This document shows positions 23,906-38,100 of a stretch of DNA of 64,000 nucleotides, piece by piece. How positions within the stretch are numbered: the first letter of the stretch is position 1; each line of letters opens with the position of its first letter. The notes under the pieces were generated by a model that had not been told where the DNA came from, ran no database searches, and was given only the letters and a program-made list of their open reading frames with translations. Location of the stretch: the NCBI RefSeq assembly GCF_021869535.1, contig NW_026262581.1, positions 79,017,955 through 79,081,954 on the forward strand, in the 5' to 3' direction. This DNA comes from Mytilus californianus (Eukaryota; Mollusca; Bivalvia; Mytilida; Mytilidae). The position numbers were made by a program, and so were the translations under genes.

Positions 23906-26149
23906 ATAAAAATCATGTATCAACGAAATATATAATTTTCAATCCACGAAAATTGATAGCAACAAAAATAAATGAATCCCTAGTGGCTCATTCTTTCACA
24001 AATGGCAATTTTTGAACATTATGTATGTACATTTATTAACCAGATCTGAATACATAATTCAATTCAAGAATCTTACACATCCTTGTTACTATTATCACTA
24101 AAAAAACATTTCCAATTACTCTCAATATTGGTGGGATTAAAACAAATGAATGCATGTTAGCACGATTGTGTCTGATTGAAAAAAAAAGTTCTCACAGAAA
24201 ATTTTAAAAGAATACCAAGCAAAGAGGGGTTTCTAAATTTTAAAGTCTAGATGATTTTTAGCAGCTAAGGTGTTAAATATATGTATTAGATATAAAAAGG
24301 ACTTGCCAAAATCTGTAATGTTACAACATTTATTAATAATGTGGACGGACATTTATCACTAGAGGTGTTACAACAGAAACAGCCAGTTAAAAATAATATC
24401 TATTTAATAAATAAATGCCCACTTTTATTTCCAAAATTTTGTTTATTGCCTACATTCATATATAAAATATGAGAGAACAATTGATAAGTAAATTTTGAAT
24501 CCTTTCAACAATGTAGTTAAATTTTTTTCGATATTTATTTTTATGTATACCATATATACACTAACCAAAGCTATACATATGATTTAGCCAAGTTGGGCAA
24601 GTGGTCAAGGGTGCTGGACATAGTGCAGGCAGATTGCCACAATTACAGAGAAGCATGGGTTATAATCCCACCAAGAGAAGGACTAACAGTTGCTATCTCA
24701 AATTTGCACATCTAACTTTGTTGGGATTAATTTCAAATGAAGTATTTATAAAAATCTGGCAATATCTCAGCATTGCAATGATTTGAATCTGAATGAAGAA
24801 AAAATGGAAACTTTTAGCAGAACAAAACTGTTTACCAATGAAATAACTTTGCCATTCTGTTGCAACAAGAAAGCATTGATTTTATGAAAATAACTCTTTT
24901 TAATACCATTAAGATACGATAAATGACATAGATGGCATAAATGTATATTGGTTTAATTCTCAATGAGTCTATGATTACAATGTAATGAAAGATGAAATCT
25001 TGGCATACTGTAGATTTTAAACATTGATTTTTTTCATGGCAAACAGAACTTTTATCTTAAAAACAGTGAACTAAAATCATTTAAAACTAACCATTTTGTC
25101 ATCTTTAGATTAAAAGGTGAAAGAGAAAATTTAACGAAAACTTAGTTCCAAGATAATATACCAACATAAATGTTCACCCTCTTGTTACTTCAAAAATTCT
25201 CAAACTATTTTTATTATAACACAGACATTATTCTTCTGTAATGATAGTCATTAAAAGCTCTGAGTATCTGAATCTATGACTTTATGCAGAACAGATCAAC
25301 TTTACCTAAAGTAATGAAAAGAACTATAAATGATAAATATGCATTTATTAAATATACTAATAAAATAAACAACTCATTAATAAATATATTTAACACTGAA
25401 AACAAATATTCATCAATGAATCTTCATGTACCACGTACCAATTCATGTATTAATCTTGATCATTATACAATTTTACAGCTAAACTACTTCAGTGTGTAGA
25501 AGACTCAATAAATATTCTGTTTTTAAAGTGAACCATTTATTCATTAAATGCTAAGGTAAAAATAACGGCTACTTATCAAAACTGGCTCTGCAGCCCTCTT
25601 TTTAAAACCAACTGCTAGTTATTCCAAAAAAGTTTAAATATCAGTTAATCTTGGATAAATTATCAAACAGGCAAATTTAAATTCATTGAACTTCCCACAT
25701 ACTACTGCAATTTATTTGTAATATTCAAATGACTCAAGATGATACAAATGACAGTAGGTAACCATTTTTTTAAATGAGGCAGGCTGCAGTCACAGCCTCC
25801 ATTTACCTTTCTTACCTCTTTTCATTATGAATCTCAGCTGATCTGATTATTTTAAAAAATGCCTAAAATATAGCCATCATGTATTATAAAATTAGTTTTA
25901 ATATCTTAGATTTCCATAAATAATTGATTGACAAATTATTTGAAATTAAAAAAAAATAAACATACATGGTAATATTTAAAAAAATATCTTTCATAGTAGG
26001 CGGATATCTCTTTAGTATACAAAGACAAATTTCTGGTTTCCAGAGTTGAGTGATCAATCCTTATACAAATTTCTTCTTCCATATCTTTTATCAGTTTACA
26101 GATTCCATCACGACAAAATAAACATCAATTTACAGTACAGTTAATCACA
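23906..26149 (-). other. Region downstream of SGT stop; probable 3' UTR in part
   Basis: AT-rich sequence with several - strand AATAAA signals, for example at about 25536-25541. Apart from the tRNA-like fragment at 24588, no exon or repeat was identified. The open frame at 25284-25499 is AT-driven and is not called. Confidence 0.4.
24588..24680 (+). repeat. tRNA-Leu/Ser-like SINE or pseudogene fragment
   Basis: TTGGGCAAGTGGTCAAGG and GCTGGAC resemble the A-box and D-arm of class II tRNAs, and GGTTATAATCCCACC resembles a T-arm with a mutated B-box. The mid-region is too diverged to fold as a functional tRNA. Confidence 0.4.
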
Positions 26150-29100
26150 TCATTGTTGTTGGGGATCAGGATTGCTATCAGCATCTACAACAAAGGAAGA
26201 TAAAAAATAATCAACAAATATATTCCTCAAATAAATAATGATTCATTATTAAATCTTACTCCAGTTTTTGGAGGGGTTTGTTTTTCTCAGTGTTTAGTTT
26301 TCTATGTAGGGTTCTGTGGAATTGTTCATCTTTTCATTGTTTTTTTTTCTTTTTTTTTTTCTTTTTTGCCATAGTGTTGTCAGTTATTCTTCCACTTCAT
26401 GAGTTTTGAAGGGAAGAAAAGTTGAAACCTTACTCGTAAAAATTAACAATGATGATGTCATGAATTATAGAATAACTAATCGAAGAATTCAAATAGAGAA
26501 AAATATTCAACGAGTGACCTAACAACACATTAATTCAATAATGCGCTTAGCGCATGAGTTAATTATCAGTGTTGTTCGGTCACGAGTTGAATATTTTTCG
26601 ATATTTGAATTCTTTGATTAGTTATTCTTTTTATTACATTGGCAAATGGCTTTTTTTAATGAAATTAATGTAGAAAATGTAAGGAACTATATCTTTTTTC
26701 TACGCATTCACTATTTGTTTTGATCCGACGTTATCGACGTCTTGACAACGCCTATTGTTGTATGACGTCAGAGAGTGAAATAACCACGTTTATTTCACAT
26801 GTGAAATTATCGGTTTTTATTTGACTGGGAAATCAATGTAATTCAATGCTATCAATGTAATAATTACATTTATCACACAATCCATACATCAAATGCTAAG
26901 AAAATTCATGTCAAAAAATTCAAAAGAGGTATGTCTATTTCCCATGTATTTGTGTCACCTATACAGAGTCAATATAGTAAAGTCAATGAAATTAGATAAA
27001 ATTAATATGAATATTATCTTATTTTGTCATAAAAATCTAAATTATACTTATAAGACATGAATCAGGAATACAATGAATTTTAGTTAACATTCAATGACTC
27101 TTTGAAAGTTTACCATCTAGTGACATAAATACGGATAGAACTGGTTCTTCTGCATTGTAGTGAAATATGAATATGTTGTTTTCTCAATCAGGACTTTTAC
27201 AAATAAAGATATCTTTACCTATAGAGGTTAAATAATTTTCAAAGTAAACCAACATTAAAATTGATGTTCAACTTTATATAAGAATCTGGTGTGAAGCCGA
27301 GTTTTAAAAGTAGACAGACAAAGAAATGATTCCTGTGTACCTTTCTGAGATGAGTGTTATGTTTAAATAGAATACCGAGATTGTTTTTTCTAATTTATTA
27401 TTTTTTTTGGGGGGGGGCTTGCAAAAAAAATGAAGAATGAAAAGCTGTTTCCGTTATTGTTTTTAAAATATTGAAATTATCTAATGCAGGCCTAATTGTA
27501 TTCAAAACTTCATGATCTCATATCAAATATTATTAGGGTATCAGTCCAATTTTAACCAATCAATCATTTCATCTAATGGTGAGGAAAAATAACTAATTAT
27601 TCTATCTTATTATCATGTTTGCATAATATTTCATCTGCTAGTTGCAGTATATAAAACTGATGTAAATAAACTCATCATAGATACCAGGATAGAATTTTGG
27701 ACACCAGATGCAAGTTTTGTATACAAAAGACTCAATAGTGACATACGAATCAAAAAAGTTAAAAAGGCCAAACAAAGTATGAAGCTGAATGCTTACCATT
27801 ACTTCCATCTGGATTATTAGGTGGTCTACCCATTTGTTGTCGTAATTGTGCTACAAGCTCAGGATTACTTTCTTGCATCTGTGAGGCCATTTGCTGACCA
27901 CTGAAACAACCATTATTGAAACGTAAAGTGTTAATGAATCATGAGGAATTCTTTGCATAATGAATATCAGAAAAATTATCTAAAAAGTTGAAAAATTACC
28001 ACTCAAGATCCTAGTTCTAATACTCTAGATCTATTTTGTTGGTCTAATATGTCTGTATAAACCAGTACTACTTTCACTTATTTAAACAATCTAACTTAAT
28101 CTCACTGTATGTTGCCCTTTAGATATCTTTTGATTTTTTGGTGTCATTGGATTGCTGCCTCACTGAAGTATACTGCACACCTGTTTTTTATTCTTATCAT
28201 TACCCTCGTAACCTGAAATATTACAACTTAAAAACTTGATATTATTGTCAGTTTGAACACAAATTATAGTCCTGAAGTGGTAGATTATGGTCTGAGAATT
28301 TATCCTCAGTATTCTTTATAATCACTTATATTTCTTCCAATTTCTATTAACATTAATACTAGTGATATTTTTCTCTACTGTCAGACTTACAGGTCAACAT
28401 TTAGTATTAACAAACTAGTTTATGTGAAATAAAGACCCATCAGTATGAAGTGCAGAGGTTTCACATAAACAGAGTTCCATTTAAACTTACATTTGTAATA
28501 TGTTACCGATTCCTCCCGGTACTCCCGGTACTCCTGGGGCTCCCCCTTCTGGTGCTTCCTCTGGATTACCTCCTGCCCCAGGAGCACCAAACCCTGACAT
28601 CATGTTTGACATCCTGCAATTATCAAGTATATTATTTACCATTCACAAATCATAATAGTATGACTACCTACAAGAAATTCATACAAAGGTACCAAGACCT
28701 AATTCTGTCGACATCACAGATAATACAAAATGGAATTAGTTTCTAGGTAATATTGATCTTGTTATGAAAATTTTATTCAGGTTTTGGTTTGAAAAATAAG
28801 ATTCAATATTTTATTTCCTTTATCAGACTGTAATTGTAATCCTCCACTTTTTGTGTTTATATTTTTTTGGCAACTGGTTTTCTCTGTCAGATATGAATAT
28901 CTTATATAACTTTTTTTTCTAAGATGAGGCACTTTTCTAAGGTGATACTTAGAAAAGTCAGGTTGGTGCTGACAAATGAATTTAACAGACACATTTCAAT
29001 GAAATAAATGCCTGGTATGGTTACTACGGTATATGTTACTTGCTTTTGCGCTAATTTAAAATTTTTTAAATATATCATTAGATTTCCTTAATTTAGGTAG

Positions 29101-32100
29101 ATTCAAACTATTCTCAAGAAGGCTAAATATACCAGGCACCATCTTTAATGAAATGCCCAGAAAGTCCATAATCATCACAATGTTATTACATGCACTTTCT
29201 TTTATTATTTGAAAATGACTGCAGTTGCATCTTAACATCAACTGTGGAATCTTGAATCAAAGTAAAACTTCTTCTAACGCACTAGAGTGTAATTGAATAA
29301 TATGCAATCACCCAAAATATCAATAATCAAATTCACAGCTACCAATATATACCAATTGCATGCTATTTTCAAAGTTGGTCATCAAAATCTGAACTTCCAA
29401 AGGAGAAGGTACTATTTGACCTTTTAGGCAAAAACATGCTAATTTTTGATACATTTTGACCTAATTAACAAAGAGAACAATCTTCACCCAAAATAACTTT
29501 TTGCCAGTTAATAGATAAACACAAAATACACATCCTGTGGGATTATCTTTTTTTTGGTGATAGTTGTGCTTTACATTATTTATATACATGTGCTAGGCAA
29601 ATAGTCAAGATCTTTCCAAATTTTTGTCACTTTATGGCTTAAATACTCGTAAAAATAGATTTATATTTAACTCATTCGACCCCAAGAGATTTCTCGAAAA
29701 TCAGGCATTTTCGAAAATTTGCAAACATATGCAAATTATTTCACTCTTGATGCTGTAGCTGATGCTGATCTATTAAACTATGTATTGAGAATTGGGGACA
29801 GATGGCATGGGTGGGTGGTGGGGTGGGAGCTGGTATATTTTCTGGTGGGTTTAAACCCACCCCTACTGAAAAATTGTCATTTTCAGTCTATTTTTCGATT
29901 TTAATACAACCTTGAGAAGTGAACATTGACCAAACTGTGTTTCTTTGTCATTCAAGTATTACCTGATAGTTACAGTAATCCATCCATACTGACTGGAAGT
30001 AAATGTGACTCGAGTGTCTTGCTGGGGAATTATTATTGGCAAGCCAGGTCTGCCTAAATGTCCATTTTACAGATTTCTGACCTAGATTTTACAGACCAGA
30101 TTTCTTTTGGCCATATTCTACCTCCTTGTGTTCCTGTACCACCTATGCATGTATATATGATAATAGTTAATACCTACAGCCCATACCAGTTACGCAGTGG
30201 CCATCAAAAGACTCCCACTCCTACCTGATTTTGGCTACTTTTCATGTTTTTCCGATTTTGAACTTTAAAAGGCCATTAAAGTTGCCATATTTTCATAAAC
30301 ACACATCTGAGAAGAGTTTATGGACCATGAAGTGCATGGTTGAAGTCCCTGCTGTCAAGACAGTTCAGCTGGGGCAGTTCTAAAAAAGTATGGAGAGTCA
30401 TATGGGCCATCAAAGAATGGTGGTCGCCATCACGACTACAGGCGGGATTGGGGGCGAAGGGGTTAACTACTGTTTAGTTTTATTAAAGTACTTAGATTAA
30501 ACATTTGATTTTGCAATCCAAGATAATTAGGAATACATTTGAGTTTATGGTAAATTTTTCCTTAAATCGTTACTTCTACTTTTTGTGTGATCGCATGGTT
30601 AATTACCGAACAAATTCCTCAAGTTCCATTTTTTTTTTAAGAAAACAGTTTTTTATCTAGTAATTCAAAAGTTCCAAATGATGAAATGAACAATGCTTAT
30701 ATATATATATATACATAGTCTTACATTTGCTGCATTTGTGGATTACCCATCATTTGTGTTGCCTGTAAAAAATTAATTCAGTATGTTATTTGTTATTCTT
30801 AAATGTGTTTCTTTCACAATTTGTGTAGTTAACCTAATCTTATAAGATGTTGTCTATTGATAACTAAAGTCATCTATATTTTCTGTCATTTAGGGAATAT
30901 GATGTTGATGGTAGATCATTGACAGTTACTGTTTAATTCATTTACAACTTTCATAGGCAATTTAGAGTTCAACCTAATGTATAGACCTTTATAGTCTTTA
31001 AGTTGCTGTCTCCTTGAAAATATACCCCACATCTCCTTTTATTTATATGCAATAGTAAATTTGAAAAAAAGAAGCTTTTATATATATTACTGATAAATAA
31101 AAGTACTGCGAGCCAAGCTCAGAAAAATGGTACCTGCCCCTTACAAATTTCATGATTTGCAAAGGGAAACACAAAAAAATCATTTGGATCATAAAACAAA
31201 ATGAGAGGTTCACAATGGCATTATATGGTGTAGATTCTGAGAAAGTATCAATGAATTCTAATCAGGAATTTAGAAGTAGGGGATACAAAATTAGCTAATT
31301 GAAACTTCAAAATTAATTTGGATAAAAAACAAAATAGGAAGAGCAGAGTGAAAATTTCTGAGAAAGTTTCATTAAATTCTAATTCTTTAAACTGCACAAA
31401 TAATCTTAAGTTTTGGTCTGTGGCATAACAAATTATGCAATAATTTCTGAACTTACATTAAAAATACAAAAACACAAGTTATATTTTTACAGCTTTTCGC
31501 AAAATCTTAAAATCTGAAAGACAAAATCTTACCATTTCCATTACATGTGGGTTATTTAATATCTGACTAAAATCCATGGGTATACCACCACCACCTGATC
31601 CTAAACCAAAGCCTGCCTGCAATTCAAAAAACATAAAATGTTACTTTATAAAATGATAAGAAATGGAGACCATCATACAAATACATGTACAAACACTAAG
31701 TATAATAATAATAAACTATTTTGAGATGATATAAAAATAAAATGCTTCGCTGGGGCGCAGCTTGATACGACCGCAGAGGTCGAACCCTGAACAGTTGGGG
31801 CAAGTATGGACACAACATTCAAGCTTGATACAGCTCTGAATTTGGATTGTTATTAAATATTTGACACAGCATAGGTTTCTGACACAGAAAGAATGTGGTC
31901 TAAGAACTTGAATTTTTTTAATTTACCTATTATGGTCCAATGTCCAAAATCAAAATACATGGTTAGATTCAGCATATCAAAGAAACCCATATATTCAATT
32001 TTTGTTAAAATCAAACAAAGTTTAATTTTGGACCCCAACTTGGACAAACTTGAAAACTGGGCCCATAATCAAAAATCTAAACACATGTTTAGATTCAGCA

Positions 32101-35100
32101 TATCAAAGAACCCAAAGAATTCAATTTTTGCTAAAATCAAACTAAGTTTAATTTTGGACCCTTTGGACCTTAATGTAGACCAATTTAAAAAACGGGACTT
32201 AAAATTAAAAATCTAAATACACGGTTAGATTTGGAATATCAAAGAACCCCAATAATTCAATTTTTGATGAAATCAAACAAAGTTTAATTTTGGACCCTTT
32301 TGACCTCAATATGAACCAATTTGATAGCGGGGCCCACAAATAAAAAATCTAAATTCATGGTTAGATTCAGCATATCAAAGAACCCCATATATTCAATTTT
32401 TGTTGAAATCAAAAAAAGTATAATTTTGGACCCCAACTTGGACCAACTTGAAAACTGGGCCCATAATCAAAAATCTAAACACATGTTTAGATTCAGCATA
32501 TCAAAGAACCCCAAGAATTCAATTTTTGTTAAAATCAAACTAAGTTTAATTTTGGACCCTTTGGACCTCAATGAAGACCAATTTAAAAAACGGGACCCAA
32601 ATTAAAAATCTAAAAACACGGTTAGATTTGGCATATCAAAGAACCCCAAGAATTCAATTTTCTATGAAATCAAACAAAGTTTAATTTTGGACCCTTTTGA
32701 CCTCAATATGAACCAATTTGATAGCGGGGCCTACAAATAAAAAATCTAAATACATGGTTAGATTCAGCATATCAAAGAACCTCATATATTCAATTTTTGT
32801 TGAAATCAAACAAAGTTTAATTTTGGACCCCAATTTGGACCAACTTGAAAACTGGGCCCATAATCAAAAATCTAAATACATGTTTAGATTCAGCATATCA
32901 AAGAACCCCATATATTCAATTTTTGTTGAAATCAAACAAAGTTTAAATACTGGACCCTATCTTGGACCAACTTGAAAACTGGGCCCATAATCAAAAATCT
33001 AAACACATGTTTAGATTCAGCAAATCAAAGAACCCCAAGAATTCAATTTTTGTTAAAATCAAACTAAGTTTAATTTGGACCCTTTGGACCTCAATGTAGA
33101 CCAATTTAAAAAACAGGACCCAAAATTAAAAACCTAAATACACAGTTAGATTTGGAATATCAAAGAACCCCAATAATTCAATTTTAGATGAAATCAAACA
33201 AAGTTTAATTTTGGACCCTTTTGACCTCAATATGAACCAATTAGATGATGGGGTCCACAAATAAAAAATCTAAATACATGGTTAGATTCAGCATATCAAA
33301 GAACCCCATATATTCAATTTTTGTTGAAATCAAACAAAGTTTAATTTTGGACCCCAATTTGGACCAACTTGAAAACTGGGCCAAAAATCAAAAATCTAAA
33401 TACATGTTTAGATTCAGCATATCAAAGAACCTCATATATTCAATTTTTGCTAAAATCAAACAAAGTTTAATTTTGGACCCTTTGGACATTAATGTAGACC
33501 AATTTGAAAACTGGACCCAAAATTAAAAATCTAAATACACTGTTAGATTCGGCATAACAAATAAATAAATGTGATCAAAGATTTTACAAATCTAATGCGC
33601 CATACTGTGCAATTAAAGATTACTTCTTGAAATTTTTCAATATTTGAAATTTGAAAAAAAAATAATATTTGAAGAATAATTCTTTTTAATTTCTGAAATC
33701 TGAAATGAGAAAAAATTGGCCCCCCCCACAATTTCTTTTTATCCCCCCCCCCCCCCTTTTTCCCCCAAAAAAATTCTTTCCCTCAAGATATGGTCATAAT
33801 CTCAATTCAAATTTCCAATGGAGTTGGCAACCATAATTACCCATTTAAATTTACCATAGTGCTAACTTAATCTATTTTATAATAGAATTAATAAAAATAT
33901 AGTGTCAAATCTTTCATATGGATTTTTTTGTAAAAAAAAAAGATGAAAACATTTGCAGATATTTTTACTGGTCTTCCTTTATAAATATGCATTTCTTTAA
34001 ACATAATTTAAAAGCAGTGTAAGGGAAGTAACCAAAACGTTGTATTTTGATTACCTCCCTTACACTGTTTTAGATTATCTTTATTGTTCATTAACCATTA
34101 CTTTATACATAATTTAAAAGCAGTGTAAGGGAGATAATTTCAATGATGTATTTGATTTATCTCCCTTACACTGCTTTAAATTATGTTTTGTACTAAAGTA
34201 TTTGTCCATTAACCAGGACAACCTTGTTTTTCCCCCTTTTTTGCCCCTAATTCCTAAACGGTTTGAGCCATAACCCCCCAAAGCAAATCCTAACCATCCC
34301 TTTGTGGTATGGAAACTTGTAGTATAATTTCAGAGAGATCCATACACCGTTCCACAGTTATTGTCTGGAAACTAGAAAATGCTCATTTTTGGCCCCTTTT
34401 TGGCCCCTAATTCCTTAACTGTTGGTACCATAACCCCCAAAATCAATCCCAACCTTCCTTTTGTGGTATTTAACCTTATGGTCAAATTTCAGAAAGATCC
34501 ATTCACTTAAACTAAAGTTAGAGTGCGAAAACCAATATGTATTCGGACGACGACGCCGGATGACGACGACGACGACGACGACGACGACGCCAACGTCATA
34601 CCAATATACGACCACAAAATTTTTTTGCGGTCGTATAAAAAATGAACTGTTGACACAGAGATATGTCTCGTCTTTTTGTAATTTTGATAGTATAATGCCA
34701 ATGTTCAAATTAAAATGGCAATAACTATGCAAAACATTCAGTCAATAAACCATGACTGAAGGCACAGGGCCAAATAACTTCCATGGAAACGAGAAATGCC
34801 AAATCTTATCAATTTACGTACCAAATACCATTGACTTATCATAAGTTGTTCCCTTTAAACTGACTTAAACATAAACTTTAACTTGTAAACTATGCAAAAG
34901 ATCAAAAGTCTATGAACCATGATGAAGATTAATTGATTGGTGATTGCTTTATGCTGCATCTGCACAAAAAGGCTATATCGCGGTGACCACCATGATGAGG
35001 AGGCAGGGCGCATATAATCTTCATGGAAATGAGACATGCAAATGCTAATACAACTGCATACTAAATATCATTGACTTTACATAAGTGGTTCATCTTCAAC

Positions 35101-38100
35101 TGATCTAATCACAAACTTTAACATTTTAACTATGAAAAACATTCAAAGTCATAGACCATGACTGAGGGGGATGGACCAAATAATCTCCAGGTAAATGAAA
35201 TGTACCAATGCTAATACAACTGCATACTAAGCATCATTTATTAACTACTTGTGGTTCCCCTTAAACTGACCTAATCACAAAATAATGCATGTTAACTAAG
35301 CATTGTTAATAATTGTTGATGACACCCCTGCTGTCGCCAATGCCGGAAACAGCATACCTTAGACTTGCTTTTTGACTACGTCAAGGCGAGACAAAAATGA
35401 ATCTGATGGATTATACCATATAAGGGATACTGTGGATTCATTATTATTCATTGGATACCAATTTTCATGGATTCATTAGTAGAGGCAAACCATGAATTTA
35501 AAAGTTCAATCAAGCATAAATTTCCACGAAAATATATTTCTCCAATCCATAATAAAATGCTTCGCTGAGCGCAGCCTGATACAACCGCAGAGGTCGAACC
35601 CAGAACAGTTGGGGCAAATTTGGACACAATATTCAAGCTTGATACTGTCTGAATTTGGATTGTGATCAAATTTTTTACATAATATAGGTTTCTGACACAA
35701 AATAAATGTGGTCAAAGATCTTATAAATCCATTGCGCAATACTGTGCAATTGAAGATTTCTTCTTGAAACTTTTCAAAAATTCGAAATTTTAAAAATTTT
35801 GAAAAAAAAAAATGTTTTTTGAATTTCTTAAAACAATTGGGAAAAAAATTCCCCCCCCCAACTTTTTGAACCCCCCCCCCCCTTGGAGCAATAACCCCAA
35901 AACTCAATCCCAGCCCCTTTCCTTTGTAGTATCGAACCTTGTAGTACAATTTCTGAGATATCCATACACTTACACACAAGTTATTGTCTGGAAACTAGAA
36001 AAATGCTTGTTTTTGGCCTTTTTTTGGCCCCTAATTCCTACATGTTTGGGGCAATTAACCCAAACTCAATCCAAGCCTTTCCTTTGTTATATGGAACCTT
36101 GTGGTACAATGTCAGAGAGATCCATACACTTACACACTAGTTATTGTCTGGAAACTAGAAAAATGCTTGTTTTTGGCCCCTTTTTGGCCCTTAATTCCTA
36201 TACTGTTGGCTCCATAACCCCTAAAATGAATCCCAACCTTCTACTTGTAGTATTAAACATTGTGGTACAATTTCAGTGCAATCGAAATACTTATACACAA
36301 GTTATTATCCTGAAACTAGAAAAATGCTTGTTTTGGGTCCCTTTTTGGGCCCCTAATTCCTAAACGGTTGGGACCATCATCCCCGAAATAAATCCCAACC
36401 TTCCTTTTGTGGTATTGAACCTTCTTAAAAAATTTCATAGAGATCCATTCACTTTAACTAAAGTTATTGTCCGAAAACCAATGTGTCTACGGACGCAGAC
36501 GTAGACGAAGACATCATACCATTATACGATCCCAAAAAATTGTTTGCGTTCGTATAAAAATTGATATCCACAAAAACAAATGAATCCACAGTAATATCAT
36601 TTACAAAGTACTCCTTAAACTGGACTACTTCCAAGGTCAAGCTAGTTCTATCGACATATCTAATTTATGTAAAATATACAAAAATAGAGAAGGACCATAA
36701 GTGAGGGAGTTGGTCTAAAAATATAATCCTCATGGAAATGAGATGTACTGATTCTCATTCACTTACCATTGGTTTGACATAAGTGGTTCCTGTTAAACTG
36801 ACTTACCACAGGGATGTTTAACAATTCTTACTACCTGAAGACGTGTCGGCTAAACTAACCTTACCAAAATGCTTAACATATAAAACATGAAAATAATTCA
36901 GTCATTGAAAAGTAACCAAGGGACTAGGGCTAAAAAATATATTGAATTGATGCCAATAGCATATCAAATAAACGGATTCATGTCAAACTGACCTACTGTG
37001 TACCTGCCAATCTCTGAAAAGTCATTTTTTTTATCAACATTGTAAATATCTGTCCTATTTGGTTGCCCAAAACCGTCTGCAATCATTTTCAAACAGAATT
37101 TTGCCTTCCTTCTCTTCGTAAAAATTTGTTATCTTAGTGGAAACAAATAATGTCATCTCCAGGGTTTCAAAGCAGTCATATTGAAGGCCTCACTGTGACT
37201 TTGAGATGAAGAACAGCAATAAAAGCGCTGTTCCTTTGCTTTTTGTGTGTTTTGTTTGCTGTGCATGTACTGATTTTGTGTCACGGATGGATACCCCATA
37301 TCCTTTGTTTTTCTATTATATTGCCTGGCCATGACCTTTTTCTCATAAAACTTTTTTACTTCATGTAATCTAGTAGTAGACAGTGTGAAATAATGGGATG
37401 TATTGTTTTATATCTTTATTTATAGTTATAAATGGATAACATCAATATCAAATGTCACTATTAAATATTTGTGACAAGTATCAGGAAAATATACCTTAGC
37501 AGCTTCTTCTTTTAATTTTTGTTCGGCTATTTCTAGATTATTTTGATATGACTGGTTAGTAGGATCTAATTCTAAAGCTTTTCTGTAACATTCCAGTGCA
37601 CTTTCATGGTCATTTAATGCTGTGTATGCTATACTGTAAAAATATAAATCACACATTTTTGTTAAAATTACTGAATGAATATCACCTAAACTAATACAGC
37701 CTTAACAGTTACATAAATATAATTTAATTAAAAATGATATGGTATTAACTACATATAAAGATAAAGATTAAATGTTCCCATCATAAATTATGTGTTGTAT
37801 GTATTGTTTGAATGCTATATTCATTTATTATATACTTAGTAGATAAATTGTATGTGTAATACAATCATTGGCAAGCGTGCTGTATCAGCCACCCGTGATG
37901 ATATCGATATCAGCACGCGTACGGTTGCAAAGGCTTTATCACACCTTTAATCTGTATGACATCACGTCATCGATTGCAGTCACTGTTGTAAAGTCTTTAT
38001 CAAACCCCTAATCTGTATGACGTCTCGTCAAACCTGTAATATGTATGACGTCATTTCAAACCTCCTTATCTGTATGACGTCATGTCACATACAAAATTCA

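Noticed and set aside
31893-33526. Series of 85-107 residue frames with a repeated [12 protein letters not shown]-type peptide
   Set aside because: They follow the 126-bp core of a family-A element, recur at 47089-48597, change frame between units and coincide with open frames on the other strand. They are repeat DNA, not a repetitive-protein gene.
34415-34732. Poly-valine / poly-serine / poly-threonine peptides
   Set aside because: They are translations of the (GAC)n tract near the right end of a family-A element in different frames and strands; the same occurs at 49434-49847.
37426-37656. Separate small TPR gene
   Set aside because: This frame is SGT coding exon 6 (37495-37633) read through its two splice sites into intron.
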